Source of the DNA: Luteimonas aestuarii
GTDB taxonomy: Bacteria > Pseudomonadota > Gammaproteobacteria > Xanthomonadales > Xanthomonadaceae
DNA length: 64,000 nt
Direction of reading: 5' to 3'
NCBI RefSeq assembly: GCF_004357985.1
Contig: NZ_SMTF01000013.1
Coordinates: 27,752 to 91,751, forward strand
Position 1 is the first letter of the stretch. The number at the start of each line of letters is the position of its first letter. A program made the position numbers and the translations under genes. The notes below the pieces were generated by a model. It did not search any database. It saw only the letters and a program-made list of their open reading frames with translations, and was not told where the DNA came from. Below, piece by piece: positions 13,063-21,771 of this stretch.

Positions 13063-13072
13063 AATCCAAGAT

Positions 13073-14065
13073 ATGCCGACACCCGACCGCTTCAACGCCT
13101 TCCGCATCCACAACAACGCCGCCGGCTATCGCGGCGGCATCGAGCAGATGGCGATCGATGCCCTTTCCCCCGGCGAGATCGTGGTCGAGGTCGCGCACTC
13201 GTCCGTCAACTACAAGGACGCGCTGGCGGGCACCGGCAAGGGCAAGATCCTGCGTTCGTTCCCGCTGGTCGGCGGCATCGACCTCGCAGGTCACGTCGTT
13301 CGTTCCAGCGACCCCACCTTCAAGGAAGGCGACGCGGTGCTCGTCACCGGCTGCGGCCTCAGCGAAACCCGCGACGGCGGCTATGCCGAGTACGCGCGCA
13401 TCGAATCGCAGTGGGCCATTCCCCTGCCCGCCGGGCTGAGTTTGCGCGAAAGCATGATCCTCGGCACCGCGGGTTTCACCGCCGCACTTGCGCTGCTGCG
13501 CATGACCGAGAACCGGCAGTCGCCGGAACTCGGCCCGCTGGCGGTGACCGGCGCCACCGGTGGCGTTGGCTCACTGGCGGTCGATATCTTCAGCAGCGCC
13601 GGCTACGCCGTGCATGCGATCAGCGGCAAACCGGACGCCGCGGGTTACCTGAAGGAAATCGGCGCTGCCGAAGTGCTTGGACGCGAAGCGCTGGCGACCA
13701 CGCGGCCCATGGACACCGCGCGCTTCGGTGGTGGCCTGGACAACGTCGGCGGCACGATGCTGGCCAGCCTGCTTGCACAGACCAAGCCCTACGGTAATGT
13801 CGCAAGCGCCGGTCTTGCCGCTTCGCACGAGCTGCCGGCCACGGTGATGCCCTTCATCATCCGCGGTGTTTCGCTGCTGGGCGTGGCCTCGGCCGGTACC
13901 GCACGCGACCTGCGCGACGAGGTCTGGCGTCGGTTGGCCAGCGACTGGAAGCCGCGCCACCTTGGTCGCATCTGCACCCGGGAGGCCTCGCTCGCGGAAC
14001 TGCCCGACGTCTTCGGCACCCTGCTCGCCGGCGGTGGCTTCGGGCGGACCCTGGTCACGCTGTAG
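13073..14065 (+). CDS. Medium-chain NADPH reductase, AcuI/YhdH family
   Basis: A 330-residue zinc-free medium-chain dehydrogenase/reductase. It matches the YhdH/AcuI group, whose characterised members reduce acryloyl-CoA to propionyl-CoA with NADPH: SSVNYKDALAGTGKGKI near residue 43, PLVGGIDLAGHV, TGCGLSETRDGGYAEYAR, the nucleotide loop GATGGVGS at 160-167, and a C-terminal GTLLAGGGFGRTLV. The frame is open upstream into the repeat region, but homology begins at the ATG used here. Substrate is inferred from the family only. Confidence 0.85.
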   Translation: MPTPDRFNAFRIHNNAAGYRGGIEQMAIDALSPGEIVVEVAHSSVNYKDALAGTGKGKILRSFPLVGGIDLAGHVVRSSDPTFKEGDAVLVTGCGLSETRDGGYAEYARIESQWAIPLPAGLSLRESMILGTAGFTAALALLRMTENRQSPELGPLAVTGATGGVGSLAVDIFSSAGYAVHAISGKPDAAGYLKEIGAAEVLGREALATTRPMDTARFGGGLDNVGGTMLASLLAQTKPYGNVASAGLAASHELPATVMPFIIRGVSLLGVASAGTARDLRDEVWRRLASDWKPRHLGRICTREASLAELPDVFGTLLAGGGFGRTLVTL

Positions 14066-14074
14066 GCATCCGGC

Positions 14075-14102
14075 TTGCGGGCGCGTCCATCGCCGTTACA
14101 AT
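14075..14102 (+). promoter_or_regulatory. Candidate sigma-70 promoter of the PilH-like gene
   Basis: TTGCGG and TACAAT are separated by 16 bp in the gap after the reductase stop. The predicted transcript would start about 20 nt ahead of the ATG. Confidence 0.5.
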
Positions 14103-14128
14103 CCGGACAGCCAACAACGGGGACTCTC

Positions 14129-14512
14129 ATGGCGCGCATCCTGATCGTCGACGACTCGCCGTCGCAACTGATGGGCATCCGCCGCATCGTGGAGAAACTC
14201 GGCCACGAGGCGCTGACTGCCGAAGACGGTGCTGCGGGCGTCGAGGTCGCGAAGCGTGAGTTGCCCGACCTGGTGCTGATGGACGTGGTGATGCCGAACC
14301 TCAACGGTTTCCAGGCCACCCGTTCGCTCACGCGCGACCCCTCTACCAAGCACATCCCGGTGATCCTGGTAACCACCAAGGACCAGGACACCGACCGCGT
14401 CTGGGGCATGCGCCAAGGGGCGAAGGCCTACCTGACCAAGCCTTTCAGCGAAGCCGAACTGTCCGAGATGATCCTCGGCACGATTGGTGCGGGTACCACC
14501 GACGAGGGCTGA
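14129..14512 (+). CDS. pilH: Single-domain response regulator, PilH-like
   Basis: A 127-residue stand-alone receiver domain with no output domain. The acidic pair D8/D9, phosphorylation site D52 in LVLMDVVMP, the switch threonine in VTTKDQDTDRVWG and K104 in YLTKPFSE are all present. The segments MARILIVDDSPSQ, PNLNGFQATR and VWGMRQGAKAYLTKP closely resemble PilH, which acts with the Chp/Pil chemosensory system on twitching motility. No other pil gene is nearby, so it is an orphan locus here, and CheY-like alternatives remain possible. ATG 14129 was chosen over an upstream start because the receiver fold begins there. Confidence 0.75.
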   Translation: MARILIVDDSPSQLMGIRRIVEKLGHEALTAEDGAAGVEVAKRELPDLVLMDVVMPNLNGFQATRSLTRDPSTKHIPVILVTTKDQDTDRVWGMRQGAKAYLTKPFSEAELSEMILGTIGAGTTDEG

Positions 14513-14538
14513 CCCGCGCCGCATGGCTGTCGCCGCCG

Positions 14539-15435
14539 TCAGGGCCGGCGCCAGTCGTCGGCGAACGCCTCCCTGATCCTTTCATAGGCTTCGCGCTGCC
14601 TGAGGTCGTGCGGCGTGGGCGCCTGGATTTCCAGTTCAACGATCTGGTCTCCCGCCGTCCCGGTCGCCCCCGCTGGCAGGCCACGGCCACGCAGCCTCAG
14701 CTTGCGGCCCGCCTCCGATTCCTTCGGCACCTTCAGCTCCACGTCACCGCCGAGCGTGGGCACGTTGACCGTCGCTCCCAGCGCCGCTTCCCAGGGTGCC
14801 ACCGGCAGGGTGTAGATGATGTTGCGTCCGTCCACCTCGAAGCGTGGGTGTGCGGCGTACTCGATCTCCAGCAGCAGGTCGCCGCCGCGCTGGCCCTGCT
14901 TCGCCAGCCGGATCACCTGCCCCGGACGGATGCCCTTCGGCACGCGCACCTCGAACGTCTTGCCGCCCACGCCCACGCGCACGCTGTCGCCGTGGAACAC
15001 GCTCTCCAGCGAGACGGCGAGCCTGGCGCGGGTGTCGCCCGGCGGCTGGGGGCCGCGTGGCTGCGCGCGACCGCCGCCACCCCGACGGAACATGCTCTCG
15101 AAGAAATCGCTGAAGCCGCCGCCCGCGCCACCGCCAGCGAAAATCTCCTCGAAATCGACTCCGCCCGGCCCACCGCCGAATCCCCCCGGCGGCGGCTGCA
15201 CGTCGTCGCCCGGCCGGTATCCGCGCGCGCGCAGCTGGTCGTAGGCCACGCGCTTCTGCGGGTCGCGCAGCGCTTCGTAGGCCTCGTTGACTGCCTTGAA
15301 CTTGTCCTCGGCCCCGGCCTCCTTGCTGACGTCCGGGTGGTACTTGCGCGCCAGCCGGCGATAGGCGGACTTGATCTCCGCCTCGCCTGCGTTCGGCTCG
15401 ACGCCGAGGATGTCGTAGTAATCCTTGAACTGCAT
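14539..15435 (-). CDS. cbpA: DnaJ-like co-chaperone, CbpA type
   Basis: A J-domain protein (298 aa) that would stimulate DnaK. The J domain covers residues 1-70 with HPD at 33-35 in RRLARKYHPDVSKEAG; a Gly/Phe-rich linker of about 60 residues follows, then two beta-rich peptide-binding domains and an acidic/aromatic C-terminus. The zinc-finger cysteines of true DnaJ are absent, which points to CbpA. The start MQFKDYYDILGV is nine codons inside the open frame. It lies 71 bp downstream of hsp20 on the same strand, so the two probably share the heat-shock promoter. Confidence 0.9.
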   Translation of the reverse strand: MQFKDYYDILGVEPNAGEAEIKSAYRRLARKYHPDVSKEAGAEDKFKAVNEAYEALRDPQKRVAYDQLRARGYRPGDDVQPPPGGFGGGPGGVDFEEIFAGGGAGGGFSDFFESMFRRGGGGRAQPRGPQPPGDTRARLAVSLESVFHGDSVRVGVGGKTFEVRVPKGIRPGQVIRLAKQGQRGGDLLLEIEYAAHPRFEVDGRNIIYTLPVAPWEAALGATVNVPTLGGDVELKVPKESEAGRKLRLRGRGLPAGATGTAGDQIVELEIQAPTPHDLRQREAYERIREAFADDWRRP

Positions 15436-15506
15436 GCTCGCTCCAGCCGCACCGGCCCGCACATGGTGCGCGGGCCGGGCGCCAGTCTATCGAAACGCGT
15501 GGGCGG

Positions 15507-15971
15507 TCAGTGCGAAGCGCCCGCGCCCACCTCGATCCGGCGCGGCGTGGTTTCCGGCTTCTTCGGGATCGAGATTTCCAGCACGCCGTTGCGACCGCTG
15601 GCGGAAATGCCTTCGGCGTCGGCGCTGTCGGGCAGCGCGAAGCGGCGGTGGAAGGTGCCGTGGGCACGCTCCACGCGCGAGAATCGCGCGTTGTCGTCGC
15701 CGGTCTCGGCACGGCGCTCGCCGCGGATGCTCAGGATGCCCTTGTCCATCAGCACCTCGACGTGCTGCGGATCGATACCCGGCAGGTCGGCGAAGATGAC
15801 GAAGCGCTCGGCTTCCTCGCGGATGTCCACGCGCGGGACCCATTGCGCGGTGACCACCGCCGAGCCGTCGGCATCGGTGTCGTTGTCGTTGAAGAAGCGG
15901 TCGAAGACCTGGCGGATCTCGTCCTGCAGCGCCACTTGCGCCGGACGGGTGCGATAGCGGGTGATGTTCAT
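15507..15971 (-). CDS. Small heat-shock protein, Hsp20/alpha-crystallin family
   Basis: An ATP-independent holdase of 154 residues. The alpha-crystallin domain runs from WVPRVDIREEAERFVIFADL to NGVLEISIPKKPE, with the conserved GILSIRGER strand and the AxGxxNGVLEI-like ASGRNGVLEI. The N-terminal part MNITRYRTRPAQVALQDEI is typical of xanthomonad members. A sigma-32-like promoter stands upstream, and the co-chaperone gene cbpA follows, giving a compact heat-shock operon. Confidence 0.92.
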   Translation of the reverse strand: MNITRYRTRPAQVALQDEIRQVFDRFFNDNDTDADGSAVVTAQWVPRVDIREEAERFVIFADLPGIDPQHVEVLMDKGILSIRGERRAETGDDNARFSRVERAHGTFHRRFALPDSADAEGISASGRNGVLEISIPKKPETTPRRIEVGAGASH

Positions 15972-16022
15972 CGTGTTGGCTCCGTGTCTGGGGCCCGCGC
16001 CGGTGCGCCGGCCATGTCCGCG

Positions 16023-16050
16023 ATCTAGGTGCACCGGTCCGGATTTCAAG
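16023..16050 (-). promoter_or_regulatory. Candidate sigma-32 promoter of hsp20-cbpA
   Basis: Read on the minus strand, a consensus -35 (CTTGAAA, preceded by CCC) is followed after 12 nt by CACCTAGAT, a partial match to the CCCCATnTA -10. The predicted start leaves a leader of roughly 45 nt before hsp20. Confidence 0.5.
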
Positions 16051-16113
16051 GGGTGCCAATACCGCAGGCGCGCCGGGCAGCTACACTCGCCCCATCCCCA
16101 CAGGAGCATGCCC

Positions 16114-16590
16114 ATGTCCATCCAGCCCGGCGATCGCATCCCCGAAGTGGTCCTCAAGCACATCGACGAGGGCGTGCAGTCGATCGACACCCCCACCCTG
16201 TTCGAAGGCCGCAAGGTGGTGCTGTTCGCGGTGCCCGGCGCCTTCACGCCGACCTGTTCCGAACGCCACCTCCCCGGTTTCGTCGAGCAGTTCGACGCCT
16301 TCCGCGAGCGCGGCGTGGACGTGGCCTGCATGTCGGTCAACGACCCCTTCGTGATGCAGGCCTGGGGCGACAGCCAGCACGTGCCGAAAGGCCTGAAGAT
16401 GCTGTCCGACGGCAACGGCGACTTCGCCCGCGCACTTGGCCTTGAAATGGATGCCAGTGCCTACGGCATGGGCATGCGTTCCAAGCGCTTCGCCCTGTAT
16501 GCGGAGGATGGCGTGGTGAAGCAGGTCTTCGTGGAAGCGCCCGGCGAGTTCAAGGTGTCTTCGGCCGAGAACGTGCTGGCGAACCTCTGA
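16114..16590 (+). CDS. Peroxiredoxin, Prx5-like
   Basis: A thiol peroxidase of 158 residues that reduces hydrogen peroxide and alkyl peroxides. The peroxidatic cysteine is C48 in PGAFTPTCSERHLPGF; a second cysteine, C72, sits in VACMSVND. The sequence groups with the Prx5/AHP-type single-domain enzymes often coupled to glutathione or glutaredoxin. The Shine-Dalgarno AGGAG ends 7 nt before this ATG and only 1 nt before an earlier in-frame ATG, which decides the start. It is transcribed divergently from hsp20. Confidence 0.92.
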   Translation: MSIQPGDRIPEVVLKHIDEGVQSIDTPTLFEGRKVVLFAVPGAFTPTCSERHLPGFVEQFDAFRERGVDVACMSVNDPFVMQAWGDSQHVPKGLKMLSDGNGDFARALGLEMDASAYGMGMRSKRFALYAEDGVVKQVFVEAPGEFKVSSAENVLANL

Positions 16591-16617
16591 CGCCAGCACG
16601 CTTCCACCAGATACTCC

Positions 16618-19026
16618 TCAGCGAGCGATCCGGAACGGCACGCTCGCCCAGGCACCGCTGTCTGCCAGTGCGGTCAGCGTGTGCTGGCCCGGTTGGTCGA
16701 ACTCGCGCTGGAAGCCCTGCGTGCCGCGTGTCTCCGCGATCCATCGCCCATCGAGCAGCCACTGGATGCGCGCTTCCGACCCCAGCGCCCGCAGCGACAG
16801 CCGCACGCCCTGCGCGCTGCCCGGTGCGCGCGCCAGCGTCGCCCCGGCGTTGATGCCTTCGATACGCAGCGCTTCCACCGCGTCGCGGCCATCGCCGCCG
16901 CAGTCCGGGGACAGCGCGGGAAGCGCAGAGGCACGTCGCGTCGCCGGCGCCAGCCAGGGCGACAGCAGCGCTGGCCATCGCGCGATCTCGCGCCGTTGCG
17001 ACACGTGCGGCAACCGGCAGTCCGCGGACAGCCGCAACCCCGTGTGCGCATCCACGTCGAAGGTTTCGCGTCCTGCGCTCCAGAGCCGCGCATCGCGTTC
17101 GGCAAACGTGGGCGGCACCACGCCATCGAGCGTCCATGCCTGCATCCGCCGCTGGCACAGCGCGTCGGCCTGGTCCTCGACCGCGAGTCCCAGCGGCCAG
17201 CAGATCTCGCGTGCCGCCACGCTTGCGGGCGGCGGCACGGGCGCATCGTCACCCGGCAGGCGCGGCAGGCTGTCGAAGGTTTCGAACAGCAGCGGCAGCG
17301 CGGTGATCGCACCGTACTGCCCCGGCAAGGGGGTGCCGTCAGGCCGCCCCACCCACACGCCCACGGTGTACCGCCGCGTCGCGCCCAGCGCCCAGGCATC
17401 GCGGAAGCCGTAACTGGTGCCGGTCTTCCAGGCCACGCGCAGGCGACGCATGGTGTCGAAGGTATCGCTGCGTTCGCCGGGACGCGCGTTCGACTCGAGG
17501 ATGTCGCGCACGATCCAGGCCGCGCCCGGCGACAGCAATCGACGTTCGACCAGCGCATCGTCCGGCGTGTAGCGCACGCGCCCGGCGATGCCGTCGCGAT
17601 GCAGCGCCGCGTGCGCGCCGACCAGATCTTCCAGCCGCGCACCGGTGCCGCCGAGGATCAGCGCCAGGTTCGGCGTGGCCCCACGCGGGAAGCGCAGCGC
17701 GATGCCGGCGTTGTCCAGCCGCGCGGTGAAGCGCGCCGGGCCCACGCGATCCAGCAGGTCGACCGCCGGCACGTTGAGCGACAGCTGCAATGCCGCCGCC
17801 ATGCCGACCGGGCCATTGAACGCCGCGCCGAAGTTGCCGGGACGGTAGCCGCCGAACGATTGCGGCGCATCCACCAGCAGGCTCTGCGAATGCACCAGGC
17901 CGTCGTCCAGCGCCATGCCATAGAGGAACGGCTTGAGCGTCGAACCCGGCGAGCGCCAGGCGTGCACCATGTCGACATGGCCCAGCCGCCGCGCGTCCCC
18001 GAACGCCACCGAACCGACGTAGGCGCGCGCCTCCATCGTGGCATTGTCGACCACCAGCAAGGCGGCCGAGGTGCGTTCGGGCAGCGTCGAGAAATACGCG
18101 GCCACGCGTTCTTCCAGCGCCCGTTGCAGGCCGGCATCGAGCGTGCTTTCGATACGTTCGGCGCGGGGCTGGCGCTCGCGCAGCCGCTGCGCGAGCAAGG
18201 CCGCGGCATTGGGCGCGCGCAGGCTGCGCGACACCACCGGTTCGATCAGCGCATCATCCACCTCCGTCCGGCTCCATACGTTCCGCGCGGCCATGCGTTC
18301 GAGCACCTTGTCGCGCGCGGCGCGGGCGGCATCGGGTTCGCGGTCCGGACGCAGCCGGGTCGGCGCCTGCGGCAGCACCGCCAGCAACGCCGCCTCGGCA
18401 TGCGACAACCGCGATGCCGGCTTGCCCAGGTAGGCCCAGCTGGCCGCCTCCACGCCTTCGATCGTGCCGCCGAACGGCGCGCGTTCGAGGTACAGCGCGA
18501 GGATCTCGTCCTTCGTCAGATGCGCCTCCAGCTGCAGCGCACGCAACACCTGCAGCAACTTGCCGCCGGGCGAGCGCGTGCTGCCGGGCGTGCCCTCCAG
18601 GATACGGGCCACCTGCATCGTCAGCGTCGATCCGCCGGAGACGATGCGGCCATGTGCAACCCGCTGCCACGCCCCACGCGCCAGCGCCCAGGGATTCACG
18701 CCGGGATGGCGGCGGAACCAGCGATCTTCGTACTGCAGCAGTGCTTCGAGGTACAGCGGCGAGACGCTGGAAGGATCGGCGGGATGGCGCCAGACACCCT
18801 CTGCATCGGCGAACGCGCGCAGCGGCGTACCATCGCGTGCGACCACGAGGGTGCTGGTGTCGCGAGCCCTGGGCAGTTGCGGCGGGAACGCGACATCGAG
18901 CGCCAGCAACGCCAGCAGCGCCGCTGCCGTCCCCCAGCGGAGCCACGACAGTGCCCGCGACCGCCATCGACGCCTGCCCCCCGGCCTCACGGCATGCTCG
19001 GCATCGTCCACGAAGGGCTCACGCAT
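16618..19026 (-). CDS. pbpC: Penicillin-binding protein 1C
   Basis: A bifunctional class A penicillin-binding protein (802 aa) anchored by a transmembrane helix at about 27-45. The GT51 glycosyltransferase domain shows the catalytic E100 in QYEDRWF and GGSTLTMQ at 131-138. The transpeptidase domain has S362-T-L-K, S416-L-N and K534-T-G, and a C-terminal BiPBP_C domain of about 90 residues closes the protein. The start overlaps the end of the histidine kinase gene by 8 bp, which is unusual: in E. coli pbpC lies beside the alpha-2-macroglobulin gene yfhM, which here is 7 kb upstream. Confidence 0.93.
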   Translation of the reverse strand: MREPFVDDAEHAVRPGGRRRWRSRALSWLRWGTAAALLALLALDVAFPPQLPRARDTSTLVVARDGTPLRAFADAEGVWRHPADPSSVSPLYLEALLQYEDRWFRRHPGVNPWALARGAWQRVAHGRIVSGGSTLTMQVARILEGTPGSTRSPGGKLLQVLRALQLEAHLTKDEILALYLERAPFGGTIEGVEAASWAYLGKPASRLSHAEAALLAVLPQAPTRLRPDREPDAARAARDKVLERMAARNVWSRTEVDDALIEPVVSRSLRAPNAAALLAQRLRERQPRAERIESTLDAGLQRALEERVAAYFSTLPERTSAALLVVDNATMEARAYVGSVAFGDARRLGHVDMVHAWRSPGSTLKPFLYGMALDDGLVHSQSLLVDAPQSFGGYRPGNFGAAFNGPVGMAAALQLSLNVPAVDLLDRVGPARFTARLDNAGIALRFPRGATPNLALILGGTGARLEDLVGAHAALHRDGIAGRVRYTPDDALVERRLLSPGAAWIVRDILESNARPGERSDTFDTMRRLRVAWKTGTSYGFRDAWALGATRRYTVGVWVGRPDGTPLPGQYGAITALPLLFETFDSLPRLPGDDAPVPPPASVAAREICWPLGLAVEDQADALCQRRMQAWTLDGVVPPTFAERDARLWSAGRETFDVDAHTGLRLSADCRLPHVSQRREIARWPALLSPWLAPATRRASALPALSPDCGGDGRDAVEALRIEGINAGATLARAPGSAQGVRLSLRALGSEARIQWLLDGRWIAETRGTQGFQREFDQPGQHTLTALADSGAWASVPFRIAR

Positions 19027-20327
19027 CCATTGCGTCGCCGAGCGGCAGCACGACGTCCGCGACGGCGCCCGGTGCATCATCGCGCGGCCGCAGCGACAGG
19101 CTGCCGCCCTGGGCCTCGACGATCTGCCTCGACAGCACCAGTCCAATGCCGGAGCCGCCCGGCTTGGTGGTGAAGAACGGCACGAACAGGCTGTCGCTCG
19201 ACGGCAGGCCATGGCCATTGTCGAGGATCTCGATCCGTGCATGCCCGGCCTCCCGGCGCCAGCGCAGTACCACCACGCCCTGCGCATCGGCTTCCAGCGC
19301 GTTGCGCACCAGATTGATCAGCACCTGCTCGATCTGGTCGCCATCCGCACGCACGCGCGCCGACTCGCCGGGTTCGATCCGGAAACGCGTGCCCGCAAAA
19401 AGCCCATGCACGCGGCTGCAGAGCTGGGCGATATCCAGTGGCCGGACCTGCGGTGGCGGCAACCGCGCCAATCGCGCGTAGCCGCCGAGGAAACGTTGCA
19501 GCGCCTCGCTACGCTGCTCGATGACACCGAGGCCGCCATGCAACTCGCGCGCCAGTTCGGGGCCCAATGCCGCGCCGTCGACCGGCAACATGCGCCGGAG
19601 CGTGTCCGACATCGACGCGATCGGCGCCATCGAATTGTTGATCTCGTGGCTAAGCACGCGCAGCAGCCTGCGGAAGGCCTGCGCCTCCTCCTCGCGCAGC
19701 GCGCGCTCCATCGGCTGCACCACCAGCAACCTGCCCGCCTGGCTGCGGCTGCGCAGTGCCGCGTGACCGATCTGCCAGCGCCCTTGCTGTCCCGGAAACG
19801 CATGCGCGCGGATGCCGCCGTTCGGCGTTTCGAACAGCGGCGCGAGCCCGAGTGCATCGGCACTCTTCCCCAGCAGCGCCTGCGCGTCCTGCGCCAGCAG
19901 CCTTTCGCCCGCCGGGTTGACGACCCGCAACCGCCCGTCCTGCTCGAAGGCGAATACCGCGCCATCCAGCGCAGCCAGCGTCTTGGCCAGCAGTTGCAGG
20001 CTTTCCTGCATGCCGCGTTGCTCGTCGTGCAAACGCTGCGCCAGCCCGTTGATGCGCTCGACGATGCCGGCGTGCGCGTCACCGCGCGGCGGCGGTGCGC
20101 CACGCACGCCGTAGTCGCCTTCATGCAGCGCATCGAGCAGGCTGGAGATCGCGCGCAATCGCTGCCCGCGGCCTCGATCCGCCCCCCAGGCCGCGACCAG
20201 CGTCAGGCCGATGACGATCAGCAGCAGCAACCACGCCGGCACGGGATCGGGAATGCCGCTGAGCAGCACCAGCGCCAGCACCGCGACTGCCGGCAGCGCC
20301 GTCAGCAGCCGTCTCCGGTACTCCGGT

Positions 20328-20341
<14 letters not shown>
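19019..20341 (-). CDS. Sensor histidine kinase, NtrY-like
   Basis: A 440-residue membrane kinase. Two transmembrane helices (about 13-29 and 36-52) enclose almost no periplasmic loop, so it probably senses a membrane or cytoplasmic signal. A HAMP-like segment and a PAS domain (about 120-200, with VNPAGERLLAQ) lead to the phospho-acceptor H232 in LSHEINNSMAPI. The ATP-binding domain has N343/N347 in LINLVRNALEAD, ILDNGHGLP and GGSGIGLVLSRQI. It overlaps the response regulator gene by 14 bp and is its likely partner. Confidence 0.9.
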
Positions 20342-21704
<1,363 letters not shown>

Positions 21705-21771
21705 GATTTTCCTGCTCGTCTCGTCCGGAACACGCATGGCGCAAGTCTAGCGGTTACCGGCGGGGAATCCG

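Larger units (their letters stand above)
12578..13072. other. 495-bp gene-free stretch made of several hairpin repeats
   Basis: No protein-like reading was found here. The stretch holds, in order: a CCGCCCT/AGGGCGG hairpin (12672-12687), a perfect 15-bp stem (12800-12833), a CGGCCGGC/GCCGGCCG stem (12834-12855), the 16-bp palindrome AGCAGCAATTGCTGCT (12871-12886), an inverted repeat spanning 12911-13062, and a 21-bp tandem repeat. Short open frames cross it on both strands but they are Arg/Ser/Cys-rich and read through hairpins. It looks like a composite of dispersed xanthomonad intergenic repeats. Confidence 0.65.
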
